Of a DNA stretch of 64,000 bases, positions 46,880 through 60,000 are shown piece after piece (positions within the stretch are counted from its first letter, which is position 1; every line of letters starts with the position of its first letter). Source of the DNA: Ceratotherium simum simum (Eukaryota; Chordata; Mammalia; Perissodactyla; Rhinocerotidae); contig NW_004454177.1 of NCBI RefSeq assembly GCF_000283155.1, positions 6,525,060 to 6,589,059 on the forward strand, written 5' to 3'. The notes beneath the pieces were generated by a model, which did not search any database, was not told where the DNA came from, and was given only the letters and a program-made list of their open reading frames with translations. The position numbers and the translations under genes were made by a program.

Positions 46880-47940
46880 CCCAGGGCCTGACAGACTCAA
46901 CATGGAACAGGCTCTTCCTTCCCAAATTTGGGGAAGCTTGGAAAACTGCTCCGAAGTCTTGGGAGCTCTGGGAAAAAAGCAGTCCTGATGCTTATATCTG
47001 GAATCCAGAGGGCTAAAGAGCACCCTCTGAGTACACTCAGGGAAGGCAATGGCCTTCTTAAGGTGCAAGTGGCAGAACAACAGTGCCACAGAACAGTGTG
47101 GCAACTTCAGGATCTTCCTCCAACCAAACAGGAGCTTTTGGTGAGAAGGTCTTGGACAAGGGATTGCCTCCCCTCTTTGGGCAAGCCTCCATCCTCCTTT
47201 CTCCTGGGCAAGCCAGTGGGATGGATCATGGGGACCCTCACCCACGCATAGGTGAGAAGGTGCCTGCCATAGCCAGAAGAGCATCTCAACAGAAACATCA
47301 CTGGGGCCGCTTGGGAAGAGGGCTAAGGGGTAGAGGCTGGGAACAGCCCCTGGCTATGCCTGTCCTTCTAATGACCCAGGGCCCAAAAACAGCAAACTTT
47401 TCTTCTCTCTCCCTCACCTTCCTGCCTAAGCTTTGGACCTTGGACATATTGGTATGGCAATCAGCTCTCAGCCCGGAATTCTTGCCCTAAAAGCAGCTCC
47501 CTCCATTATCCCTGATCCGAAGCCAACCTTGAACACACCCCTGACTCCTTCGCCATCACCACCCTCCTTCATCCTGAAGGATCGGTACGATGCTCCCGGC
47601 AAAGCTGGGGATGGGCGCGGCTCCTAGGGCCTGTGCTGCTTCACCAGGGGAGTCTGCGGCAGGACTGTGACAGCTGTCAGCCACTGCTGCTCCAGCTCTG
47701 CGACCACCCTGTCTTCCTCTGCAAAGCGCTCAGGGAAATGGCCTCACCCACCAGAGGCCAGCTGTCTGCCTGACAGGCTGACTCTTCCTCCCATTCTTGG
47801 CCTCCTCCCCTCTTCTGAGCTAGTTGTTGATTTGAATTTTTTTAACGCTTAAGATTTGGTTTTCTCTCTTCACAGCAACATTTTGTTGAATTTTTTTCTG
47901 CACAGCTTTTCCAAAATAAAAGCCTTCCACACAATGCTGC
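46880..47940 (+). other. PCSK7: PCSK7 3' untranslated region
   Basis: About 1.06 kb from the stop codon to just after the poly(A) hexamer. No second hexamer earlier in the region looks better. The end point is estimated from the hexamer. Confidence 0.7.
47915..47920 (+). terminator. PCSK7: PCSK7 poly(A) signal AATAAA
   Basis: Canonical AATAAA, 1.04 kb after the stop. Cleavage is expected about 15-25 bases later. TAGLN transcription arrives from the opposite direction some 275 bp beyond. Confidence 0.8.
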
Positions 47941-48214
47941 CACTCCTTTCTCCTTTCCTCTGCCTCCCCAAAGCTAATGCGAGGTGCCAGGTTGCTCCTC
48001 TTCCCCTTCAGTCCCCGAGTTCACGCTCCTCTTCCCCCACCTGGTCCTCTGAAAGCATCTGACCCCCTGGAATCCTGGGCTGTGCGGGGTCGTTCAGAGG
48101 ACAGCAGCCAGGAGCACGCGTTAACCTGGGCTGCCCGCCTCTTCCCTGCTCACATTTCCTGGAACTACAACAGAAGTGACCAGGGCAAATCAAACTCTGC
48201 CAGCCAAGCCTGAG
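47941..48214. other. PCSK7-TAGLN convergent intergenic gap
   Basis: About 275 bp between the inferred 3' ends of two converging genes. No repeat or motif recognised. Confidence 0.6.
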
Positions 48215-48641
48215 AAAAGACTGATGTATATATTTTTTTCTTTTTTGAATTTCAACCCCCAAAATATTCCAGCAAAAAGTAGGGGGATGTTGGGCTGGGT
48301 CTCCTTCAATGGGCATCTGCTGCCAAGGAGGACAGTGGACTTGCCCCACTCCCAGGCCACCCCCAGCCCACGTTCCCCCTGCTCAGCCCAGGATGCAGAG
48401 ACAGTAGAGGTGGGGGGGAGCTGGGAGGAGGGTCAGGCGAGCGGTGCTTTGGGGTAAGAAGTTGGGCTGAGGCTGAGGGGTGGAAAGAGCTGCCCAAGTG
48501 CAGTCATCTTTGCTCAGTGACGGAGCCTCGAAGCTTGGCCAGGGCTGAAGGAACTACACAGGTGTGGGTGAGGCAGGCAAGGCGGGATGGCTGCGGCCAA
48601 TGAGCTGGGGAAGGGCAGGGCTGGGGGCTGGCCCTCCCCCT
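48215..48641 (-). other. TAGLN: TAGLN 3' untranslated region and probable poly(A) site
   Basis: About 425 bases follow the TAG on the minus strand. There is no AATAAA. The end reads AAAGAAAAAAATATATACAT, so the hexamer is probably the variant AATATA at about 48226-48231. The end point is inferred. Confidence 0.5.
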
Positions 48642-50006
<1,365 letters not shown>

Positions 50007-53000
50007 CTAAGGAAGCAGGCCAGAGAAGGGAGAGGGTCAGGGGATCAGAGACAGCTCTGCTTTCACATGTGTCAGGCAGGTCTTCTGGCTTTGTGGGGGC
50101 ACCCAACCATCCTGGCTGTTTATCTCCCTGCCCTTGCTTCCTGATTTTGTTTTCACGGCACTGCTAATCTGGGCCAGGCTCGTGGCCTCAGTCCAGGGGG
50201 CCTCTCTGAACTTGGAGACCAAAGCAACGGGAGACCAGATCTTTGGCAGTCTAGAGCAGGGGTCAGTAAACTTTTTGTAAATGACCAGACAGTATTTTAG
50301 GCTTTGCAGGCCATATGGTCTCTGCCGCTATAGCGTGAAGGCAGCCTTATACAATACATAAACAAATGAGTGTGTGTTTGTTGCAATAAAATTTGATTTA
50401 CACAAATAGACAGCATTTAGCCCGTGGGCCATAGTTTGACAACACCTAGTCTAGACCATTTGTTCTTTGCCAGAATTGGCCACAAGAGCACTGGAGAGGC
50501 CTTCTGGAGGAGGCCACATTGTCTCCCAAAATAAAGCCAGCAGGTGTCTGTCCAGCTAGGTGTGAGGTGGTTTACTGGCTCTGCTTCAGGTTATGGAGTT
50601 AGCTCCAACTCTTACTTCTCCCCCACTTTATCCTCTGGAAGCTGGAACTCCAAAACTCTAGCTCTTGGCCAGGTCAGCTCAGCCTCTGGCCTGTAGCTGG
50701 AGAGGCTGAAACCTTTACCCACCCCTGGCAAGATCTAGGAAGCCACGAAAGCCCAAGAGCTTTTGGCCAAGAAGCTGCATTTCCTCAGGGGAGCCAGGTG
50801 AGAGACAGAGAACTGGTATACCCATCAACTCTCTCATGCCCTCCGGCTCCTAACACTGCGGTGGCTGAACGAACCAAGAAGCCAGAGTCCTCCAGGGATA
50901 TCTCAGAGCCAAGAATCTGCCAGCCAGAGCATGAGAAGTCTTTCCCTGTCCAGACCAGCAGTAGCCGCTGCCCTGAGGTCCTGGGCAGGCACTGCAAAGG
51001 AGAGCCCCACTAATAGAGGAGGGCTGTAGGAGCAGGGCCAGGCAGGTAAGCCGCTGGGCAGATGTGGGTGTGGCTGGTCAAGAGGAAGCTGACCTGGCCA
51101 CAGGTATCCTGGGGTGGTATACCTTCTGCCCCAAGTTTGTCTGAAGAGCCCTCAGAACAAGGTACCAAATGAGGCCAAACTCATCCCCTGGCCTCAGAGA
51201 GGTCAGAGATCGGAAGAGAGAGAATGGCCTGAGGATGGAGGTAGTCAGTATGTTCCCTCAACTCCCTCTCTTGTCAGAGCTGAGACCCTCCCCTACCCAG
51301 CCCCGTGGGAAGCAGAGTGAACATCATCCTCACACGATCCCACGTCAGCTCCCTACCCTTCCTCTCCCCACTGCTGACAATATGTCTGTGCTCGAGTTCC
51401 CTGTCTGTGCAGGGAAGACAATGTTATCTACCTCAGAGGGCTGTGAACGTTCGATGAGACAATGTCTGTTACTACCTAACATACTGCTGGTCCCTCAGCA
51501 GAGCTCCTCAAAATGTCAGTCCCGTGCCCCCCTGCCCCCTAGTGCCGCTCTCCTGGTAGTGACCTAGGAGAGCCAGACCCAGACTGAGGGGTAAAAATAG
51601 TAAGTGTCCTTCCCACTCCAGCCTCCACAGCTTTTCAAATTCATTCACTGAGTGAGGGCACAGCAAAGTTGGAGAGAAAGAACACAAGATGGACTCATCT
51701 AAACTCCAGCCACTGGGCAACTCACCTCTCTCTGCGTCAGTTTCCTTATTTGTAGGTGAGGGCTGGGCCGCCTCTGAGGACGTGGTGTTCAGCACCACCA
51801 CCCTCTCCCAGCCAGTGACGCCAGGGAACCCAAAGGCAGGGTGCTCGGCTCTGTTCAACCTCAAACAGCCGAGAGCCTCTCTTCCGCACCCTGCTTTGGG
51901 TCTCACCCTTGCCTCCCAGCCACCCACGGCCTCCTGGGCAACAAGCTGTGGCCAAAACCCACAAGTCAGCTGGGACCAGGTGATCTCAGCCAACCCCTCA
52001 TCCTGGCTGCCACCCATCATTGCAGGCAGGCAGCAGGCATCCCTGCGGTCCAGGCACCCACCACATCTGTGCCCCGCCCTCCTTGTACTCCCCCACCCCG
52101 CCGGCCCTCCCAGACCATGTGTGGGTGTGTGAGGAACAGGATGGGAGCAGAGTGTGTGTCCCCCACACCCCCCACACCCCGCTTTCAGTCTCAGGAGATT
52201 CCGAACAGTCAAGGTGTCGAGGCGCACGGTGACAAGTACACAAAGTTGCAGCCCCTAGGTCTAGAAACACTTGGATTTTGGTCAGAACAAGGGAGGGGAA
52301 TGAAATGCCCCCAACCCCCACCCCCATCCTTCTCCTGTCTGGTGAAGAGTCTGAAAGGGGAGAGTTCCAAGAAATCCCTCAGTCCTCTGACAAAGACCTC
52401 CACAGTCCCACCTGGGGAGAGGGAGAGGGAGACGGCCACAGGGCAGCCCCCTTGGGGGGCATTTATAGACAAAGCCTTCTGGGCCAGGATGGACAGGACA
52501 GCCTAAGGCTCTGCTTTGGCCCTCCTGTCCTGTGGCTCCCGTCAGCCTCCCCTCCAGAGTGGCCCAGTGGGTGATGCTGAGCCCAGAAAACAGAATGAAG
52601 TCCAGCTGCAAAAGAGCAGGGGCACCTCCCACCAGCAGAACCCCGAAAACCCAGCAGAACCAGTGGTCTCTCCAGGACTGCTGTGCCCCCTCTTCAAAAT
52701 AAAACGCAGCAAATAGGAGTGAGCCCATGTGGATCTCTGAGATGGCAAGAGAGGCAGCTCATCTAAACTTGGGGACACAGAAGAGCAGCCCTGCTCACTG
52801 CTACCTTTTGAATAGCAACCACTGAGGGGAACCAGCCACACCCTTCCGGAAGGGCCCAGGGTCCCAGGCCTGCCCGGCCCTGTCAGAGCCCCCAGGCCAT
52901 CACTCCAAAACTCCTTCCTGGTGCCCACCCACACCGCCTCTGCCTGTAGTGGGGGTGGCCCCCCCCAACTCTCAGAGCATGGAAGGAGCTGTGTGCCTGG

Positions 53001-53615
53001 AAAAGCAGCTCTCTCACCTGTCCCTGTACCCTGCCACCCCAGCCTGGTCCAGATTATGAGTTTTGTGACTCCCTCACACCCCCTCAGTGGCTACCCAGGG
53101 GCTCTCCTGGTGCTGCTCAGGCCCTGGGCACCCACCAGTGGGACACTGCTCTCCAGCATTAGTGTACCCACACACCTCCACACCTCCTCACCTCCCTGGA
53201 CGTCCTCCTAGATGGACAACAGACGACAGAGCCTTGGGTCTAACCCGGCAACACCTTGAGCCTCACACACACCCAGTGGATGTGACTGTGGCTGAAAATG
53301 GGGAGTGCCCCTCTCACCCCAGTTCCCAGGTTTCCACTATCAACCCCTCTGCACCTGCCAAGTCACCCTGCGCATTTCAATGAGCCCAGTGCCACCCAGT
53401 CTGAGCCAAAGGGTGCTCTAGCAAGCCCATCCCACCCATCAAGCTAGCACCCCCTCCCCATTTGGAGATGGGGAATGCAAGCTGACCGAGAGGATGGGCT
53501 TCCCCAGCTGGGGGGCTGGGGATCAGGACCTCCCTGGAGGCTTGCCTGCAATACACCCACTGCTACTGTCAAGCCCCAGCCCACTTCCCTCCAACCTCAG
53601 GACAAATGCACTTAC
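50007..53615 (-). other. TAGLN: TAGLN intron 1
   Basis: A 3.6-kb intron between the non-coding first exon and the start-codon exon. It contains one hAT remnant (50257-50448). The rest is unique-looking, G+C-moderate sequence with many short open frames that I judge to be chance. Confidence 0.7.
50257..50448 (-). mobile_element. hAT-type DNA transposon remnant (family B)
   Basis: CAGGGGTCAGTAAACTTTTT ... GGGCCATAGTTTGACAACAC. 8-bp duplication GTCTAGAG / GTCTAGAC, one mismatch (50249-50256, 50449-50456). In TAGLN intron 1. Confidence 0.75.
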
Positions 53616-53675
53616 AGGGGCTCCTCAGGACTCGCTGGAAGGAGTGAGCGCTCTCTGTCTGGACTTGGACAGACA
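53616..53675 (-). other. TAGLN: TAGLN non-coding exon 1 (approximate)
   Basis: On the minus strand CCCCT|GTAAGT gives a perfect donor at 53615. The exon start is placed about 30 bases downstream of the TTTAAA box at 53702-53707. It contains no ATG. Intron 1 then runs to 50007. Confidence 0.65.
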
Positions 53676-53701
53676 GGATGGGGCGCTGGCTGGGTGAGGG
53701 G

Positions 53702-53707
53702 TTTAAA
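53702..53707 (-). promoter_or_regulatory. TAGLN: TAGLN TATA-like box
   Basis: TTTAAA about 30 bp upstream of the inferred start and 125 bp downstream of the near CArG box. This spacing fits the described SM22-alpha promoter. Confidence 0.6.
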
Positions 53708-53826
53708 GGGCTTCTGCCTTGGTGATGTCAGCCTCCCCCGCTGGCTCACCGCTCGGTCCCCTCCCTGCTGGAGGAAACCGGCTCCTGTTCCCCACCCCCA
53801 GCCCCCCCAGTGACTCCACACAGGCT

Positions 53827-53836
53827 CCATATTTGG
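53827..53836 (-). promoter_or_regulatory. TAGLN: TAGLN proximal CArG box
   Basis: CCATATTTGG on the plus strand (CCAAATATGG in gene sense) is an exact CC(A/T)6GG serum response factor site. It lies about 150-160 bp upstream of the inferred TAGLN start and is known in rodent SM22-alpha promoters as essential for smooth-muscle expression. Confidence 0.85.
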
Positions 53837-53963
53837 GGAAAGACACCAAGTTGGAGCAGTCTGCCGGGGGCTGCCCGAGACATTCTCTGCGTGCTTTGGA
53901 GATGGAGCGGGCGGGGGCGGGGCCGCGCTGCCGGCAAGACCCAGCGGGACCCGGCGGGAAAAG

Positions 53964-53973
53964 CCTTTTATGG
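53964..53973 (-). promoter_or_regulatory. TAGLN: TAGLN distal CArG box
   Basis: CCTTTTATGG on the plus strand (CCATAAAAGG in gene sense) is a second exact CArG box. It lies about 290 bp upstream of the inferred start and 137 bp from the proximal one, matching the two-box arrangement of SM22-alpha. Confidence 0.85.
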
Positions 53974-54194
53974 GCAGGACCATGAGGCTCTCCCTGCTGT
54001 CTGGACTTGGGGCTGCTCCTCCTTCACTGTTCCCTGCCTTCAAGTTTGAAGGGAGGGAGAATTCAAGAGGGTCTAGCCAGAGAGAGAGGAAAGGGATGAG
54101 GGGGATGCCACTCCCGAGGTTTGTGGGGACTAACCAGCCACCCTCTCCTTTGGGAGATTTGGCTCTAGCTGGAGATAGGAACTAACCTTTCCTG

Positions 54195-54365
54195 GGGACC
54201 CACTGCACACCAGGCACTTCACAAATGCTCTCATTTTATACTCAGCTATACCGTGAGAGCATACTTACTACCCCCATTTTACAGATGAGGAAACTGAGGC
54301 TCAGAGTGCATCTTACCCAAGACCACATGGTGAGTGGTGAGTGGCAGAACCTGGGCATCCCTGCC
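54195..54365 (-). repeat. MIR SINE upstream of TAGLN
   Basis: CCCCATTTTACAGATGAGGA and AAGACCACATGGTGAGTGGT, about 230 bp beyond the distal CArG box. Confidence 0.75.
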
Positions 54366-54928
54366 GACCCCACCCACTCTTTCAGTGGTACCACCCTGCT
54401 CAGGTTGAGGAGAGCTTTCAGTTGGGGTGGGTCTTGAGTTATAAGCGTTAGCGGGAGGTGGGATTTGAGGGTTCACCCTGGCCCTCACTCAGAGGGCAGT
54501 GACGGTAAGAGAGTCTCTAAGGTCTGGCAGGGCCTGAGACACCAACACTGGGGTAGGAGGCTCAGAGGCTGCTGTCATCCCTCCCTCCCCATCCTGGAAA
54601 ACAGACTGGACTCCATCACCCAGTGGTGAAGGAGTCCCACTTGTGTCTTGCTTGTACCTGGCTTCAGCAGTCTCAGGAAGGGATAGGAGGTTAAGAAGGT
54701 GAGAGACTTCCAGTGGTGTCTCTGAGCTGCCCGCTGTGGCACCCCGCCCCCCCCCACACCAATCCTAGGGCAACCTGGCAGGAAGGAGCTAACACTGCAC
54801 CACACACTCAACACGCACACACCCAGCACTACCAAGAGAGGGGCGGCCAGGCACGGCAGTCAGGGGAGGTGCGAGCACACCACAGACAGCCGCCTACCTC
54901 CAGAGCCTACCGGCACATAGAGCTATAG

Positions 54929-54943
54929 TGCCCCCCAGTGGCG
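54929..54943 (+). promoter_or_regulatory. CTCF-like site between TAGLN and SIDT2
   Basis: TGCCCCCCAGTGGCG resembles the CTCF core YGCCCCCTRGTGGC. It lies in the roughly 1.95-kb gap between the TAGLN promoter and the SIDT2 poly(A) site. Motif recognition only. Confidence 0.45.
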
Positions 54944-55624
54944 CATGCGGGGAAGAGCAGGGAGAGGAGCTGGGGATCAGCTAAGAGCAGCCCACAGACC
55001 TTTGGTTCTGTCCTGAATGCACTAGCTTCCTTGCCCCCCCAAATCTTGGCCTCCTTAGGCTGCTGAAATCTAAATCAACCTTCCAGGGCCATTTCAAAAC
55101 TCCCTCCTCTTGGAGGCTGCCTGTCATCCATGCGCCCACTCGCGCACCATCCATCACCATCTTGAGTTCCCCAAGCACCACTCCGGCCTCAGCCTGCATG
55201 CTCGTCCATTAAACCCATGTCAGGGAGCACCGCCCGCGCCTGGAGCCTGCTGAGCCGGGGGAGGCTCAGGTCCAAAGTGAAGCTGGCCTGTCTGGTGGGT
55301 GGGGACCAGGTGAGCAAAAGGCCACTCATTTGCCAGGTAAGGGGGGATCTCAGAGGTGAGATGGCACAGCTAAGGCTTTTTCACACTATCCTCCCCGCCT
55401 GGCACAGTGCCTGGCACTGAGCAGGCCCTGGTAGATGGTTACTGAATTGATGCCACTGCCCAAGGAGAGGAAAAACATGGAGGAATCAAGGAACTGTTGT
55501 TCCCGATATGACAGGCTCGGAAAAGAGAAAGGTAGACCAGAAGAACTAGAAAACGGAGTACCCCTGCCCCAGCCCTCATTCCCAACATCTCCACCCAGAA
55601 AGGGGGAGCAAACAGGGGCCCAGG

Positions 55625-56993
55625 AACTGCGTCTGGTTGTTTCTTTAATTGAATGCAGACTCATTCATAGTAAACAGAAATGCAACCATAGCATGGAAAC
55701 AGACATTACACGGAGCTCTGAAAAAAAAATCCAGAACCACCTCCTCTCCCAGCCCAAGGGAGAGCCATAAAAACAAGGTGGAGAGAATAAAACACATTCC
55801 CATCCTGAGGCCGAGGCCCGACTGGCCTCCCCCAACCTTGGCAGCTGGAGTGAACCAGGTAGGACAAAGGGGAGCCAGGGACCAGAGCAGCCAGGGCGCC
55901 CAGAGCTGGGCAACCTCGTGTCATCCCCAAGGTTTCACATATATGCATGTGTGTGACTAACAGAACTTGGCTGAAGACTGGACGGAAACTTAAGAGCCAG
56001 CCCTGGGTCCTAGAGTGAGGCTGGGACCGGAGACACAGAGGGAAATATGTCCCTTTCTTGAGCCCCTTTCTAAGATAGGCACTGGGGCTCCCATGGCTAT
56101 GGAGGAGGTGGGATGGGCTGGGCCCTTTGTATCCGCCCTCCTTTGTCCCTGGACATTCCTGGGCAGTGTCAATGGCACTGAAAGGCCCCCAGCTGGGGCT
56201 TGGCAGGAGTAAGAGCCTGGAAAGAAAAAGGAAGGAAAGGGATGAGTTGCTTCTTCCCTCCAATCCTGGTGCCAGCATCAGTCTGGGGGCTGATGGGATA
56301 GGAAAGTGACCTCTGAATTCAACCCCTCAGATCAAAGGCGGTTCTCACATGTGGGCTGACTCTCATTGCTAAAGAGCCAGCCAGGGCCCCTCGCAGGCCT
56401 TAGCACCAAAAGCCTGGCACCAGCTGGCCAGAGCCCAAAATCCTACACCCCCATCCATCCTGGCTGACCGGAGTAGGCAGTGATGGCAGCCAGGTACAGG
56501 CCCAAAGAGAAGTGGGGCTCCTAGTGCAGGACAGAGACTCAGGGCCCAGATCAGGGCCCTGGGGGTGGGTGGGGGGGAGCATGGGAGGCAGAAAGGGCTT
56601 TGGGTCCCAGGCCGGTGGGGAGGGGAAGGACCGGCAGAATGCAAGGCGTGAGATGCGCAGGGCAACACTTCCCTCCTTCCTCCTGCAGAGGGACAAATGG
56701 AGAGCCAACGGACAGGGGACCGTGGAAGGCCCGAACACTGAGAAGAAAGCAGCAATTTGGCCAACGTCTGGGGTTTCAGGGGAGCAGGCCTCCTCCCCGG
56801 CAGGGGGCAGCTGCGAGGCTCAAGGCCACCCCCATGACTGTGCTGGGCCAAGCCCGGGCTAGACCTCGCTGTCCTGCCGCCACCCAGCACTGGGCAGCAG
56901 GGCTGGGACTCACACCCCTGAGCTACAGAGGCTCTGGGCAGTGAGGCCGAGGCACTCAAGGCCCCGTGAGTAAAGCAAGGGGCCCAGCTCCCC
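55625..56993 (-). other. SIDT2: SIDT2 3' untranslated region
   Basis: About 1.37 kb from the TAG at 56996-56994 to the ATTAAA-defined end. Open frames in it are on both strands and show no family resemblance. Confidence 0.65.
55644..55649 (-). terminator. SIDT2: SIDT2 poly(A) signal ATTAAA
   Basis: On the minus strand TTCAATTAAAGAAAC gives the common variant ATTAAA, about 1.35 kb beyond the SIDT2 stop. Cleavage is expected near 55625. Confidence 0.65.
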
Positions 56994-57056
56994 CTAAAAG
57001 ACATAGATCTTGTCCCGCTGCACCGTGTCCAGGTCGTCGTCCAGTGTCAGCAACAC
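56994..57056 (-). CDS. SIDT2: SIDT2 last coding exon
   Basis: 63 nt with [23 protein letters not shown]. Acceptor CCCAG|GTG. Confidence 0.96.
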   Translation of the reverse strand: MLLTLDDDLDTVQRDKIYVF

Positions 57057-60000
57057 CTGGGGGGTGGACGCTGAGTCACGTACAGGAAAGGAGGGGTCCT
57101 CCACTCCTACTCCACCCTCCCGGCTCAGGCCAGAAAAGTCTCACGTACCAGGAATGACCCAAACATGGCAATGGAGGAGAGGAAGTGCCAGATGTCATGG
57201 TCGTCAAAGAAGTCAAGGAGGATGCAGTCTCGGTTGTGCTCCCGCGACTCGGCGGGGGTTTTCTGGGGAGGAACAGGGAGAGCTGCCTGCTGATACTGCC
57301 CTTCGAGGCTGGGCCTGACCCCTCCCGTCTCCCTCCAGGGCACTCCCTGTTCCCAGCCTGGAAGGAGAGCACCCTCCTGACTCGTTCCTCGCCCTCGTCT
57401 CCCACATCTGAGAGCTGGCCTTTCCTTACAGACGTCTCCCTGATGACGCTCGCTTCTGCCCTTTCCCTTCCTCCCACTCTCACCCTCCTCCCCTTACATT
57501 CTCCTTCTTGATCTAAGAACAGAGGGTTGTGATTACCTTGAGAAGCTAGAAGGCCACAAACCTCCTAACTCAGTTCCCTGCCTTGGACTCTGTGTCCTGC
57601 CCTAATCAGTCCTCCATGGCTCCTCCAGGCCCATTTTTGCTGCAAAGCACTATTGTCAGGTCACACACCCCAGCCCAAGGACGACGCGGGCCATGACCCG
57701 AGCCACTCAAGGTCCCCCACGCTCCACCCATAACCTCCATCCAACACTGGCTAAACATCACACCATGTCTGGGAGCTCTCTGTGCCACATGCTGACGCCA
57801 CAGAGATGACCAAGAAAGACCTGCCCTGCCCGCAAAGAGCTCACAGTCATCACTTGGCTCCACTCACTACATTCGCTGATCCCCAAATCTGCCCCATCTG
57901 GTTCTGCCTCTGTATCGGTACTCAGCTCACAGCATCTCTGGGCCACAGGGCTCTTCCTGGGTGATGACCCAGGGCCTTTAAGACCAAGAGCCAGGCCTGC
58001 CTCCTCCAGGAAGCTTTCCTGGACCTCCTAACTCACAGAGGCCTCTCTGTCCTCTGCCCTCCTGTACATGCCCTCTGCCCGTCTTGCCTATACCCTTCAT
58101 CTCGTGTATTATATTGTAAACAGCAAGCCAGGAACTAACAGTCTCTCTCCTGAAATAGATTATAAGTACCTCAAAGGCAGAGACCATGACAGACTTAGTT
58201 GTGATCACAGAATTCCATGGTAGGTGCCCTATGAGGCAGAGGATAGAGCCCGACATCTCTGGCTTCAAACCCCAGCTGTGCCACTCACTGGCTGTGTGGC
58301 CTTGGGCAGGTCACTTGACCTCCCTGAGCCTCAGCTGCCTCATAAATGAAATGGGGATACCTCCATGTGGGCATGTTGAACGTTAGGAGGATTCAATCAG
58401 AAAGCAGCTGTGAAAGGGCTGGCCCATGGTAGGTGCTCACAAACGATGTTCAAGAAGAGAATTGACCAGTTGTTGGCTCATGATGAGCCTGTGGGCAACT
58501 CCCCCACCCCTTTGGCAGGACAACTACCCACCTGCCAGGTGCTGAGCCCCTGGAAGAAGAAGAAGAGTGCGAAGCCCCAGACCACCGAGGTGCAGATGAT
58601 GCAGAGCAGGGGAATGAGCTTGATCCTCTCCCCGCTCCGGAGCTGGGGGTGGGAGGTGGGGAGCGAAGAGCAGCCTGAGGGCCAGGCCTCGCCCCGGCCC
58701 ATTTCCGGGCCTGCCCCTGAGGCTGCTTTCCTGGTGTCTTCCCAGGCTTTCAGGACGGATCCCTCAGGAAGCCTTTTCAGATTCACACCATCAGCTCACC
58801 TAGCTACCCAGCTCAGCTTGTCCCACGTTAGTGGCCGGGTGTCCTCACCCCCGATGTCCGCCTTGGCTGGGCCTCCATGTGCCCAGAACCCTGTGCTGGC
58901 AGGGTGTGCTGGCCAGGGGTCTCTCCCTGTGCAGGGGGCTCCTCTCACACTGGTTGGCCTGAGGGGCCCTTGGGAAGCACCTGGCCCTTGGAGGCCCAAA
59001 ACTCAGTGAGCCCCCCTCTTCAAGCCCTTCTGCACTGAACCCCTTCGACTCTTACAAACTGTGGCCTCAAGTGCTACCAGTTTCATGGGCCATTCTTAGC
59101 ACATGGAAGGGGCTCAGTAAATGGGTCTTAGGATGCAGCTGGCTCCCAGGGCGTACATGAAAGAGACTTCAGCCTCTCCCCTCCTCAAACGTCACTGGCA
59201 TAGACAGATGGACAGAAAAAGTGTCACTCCCTCTCAGTGCTACCCCAGACAGGCTGTGCCCATCTCCCTCCCAAAAGGCAGAGCAGCAGGCAGAGGAGGC
59301 TCAGCCATCCCCGCTCACCTTCATAATAATGTAGAAGGCAAAGTAAAGAAGCAGGTTGCAGATGCCAATGGCCAACAAGTAGGAGGCGAAATCGTTGGGG
59401 CGCATGATGAGCCCGTAGGCAGCCCTGGCAAGAGGGAGGAAGGGCTGGTGAAGCAGGGGAGGGCCAAGAGGAAGAAAAGGGCTCTCCCTTGCTCCTACTC
59501 TGTTTTATTATGATATGGGGTTGGGTTCAGAGGCCCACAGAAGATTCTAGAACCTCAGGTGCCAACACCTCTCTCGTCAGCCCTCATTTCTCATGCCCAA
59601 AGCTTAGAATTTGTCCGTGGCCCCCAAGGCAGCCAGTGGCTGGCCAAGTCCCCAGCTGCCCGACAACCAGCCAAGCTACCACCGACAACAGCCAAACTCA
59701 CAGTGACCAGTTGATAATGTTGCCCATAACCAGCAGCACCATGCGGTCCTGCAGAGAAGCAGAGACACAGGGACTGAGAGAGGGGAAGAGAGACAGGGAG
59801 AGAAGTAGAAGCAGCCCCAAGTCAGCTGGTCCTCCCCTCCCCACCACTGGAGGGAAGATTGCAGAGGGAGGAGGAGGGGCGGGGGAGCCGGGAGGTACCA
59901 CATAGAGGGGCCCGCTGCACTGCTGGATGCAGTCTGTGTAGAGCACGTGGAAGATGCGACGGCAGATTCCAGAGTCTGCAAGGAGAAGGGAAGGTGCTGA

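Larger units (their letters stand above)
53676..55624. other. TAGLN-SIDT2 intergenic region
   Basis: Holds the TAGLN promoter (to about 54.0 kb), a MIR in reverse (54195-54365) and the CTCF-like site. SIDT2 and TAGLN lie in tandem on the minus strand, so SIDT2 transcription must end here before the TAGLN promoter. Confidence 0.7.

Noticed and set aside
51508..52227. 239-codon open frame in TAGLN intron 1, with overlapping frames on the other strand
   Set aside because: No start context, splice support or recognisable domain, and low-complexity composition. Chance frame in G+C-moderate DNA.
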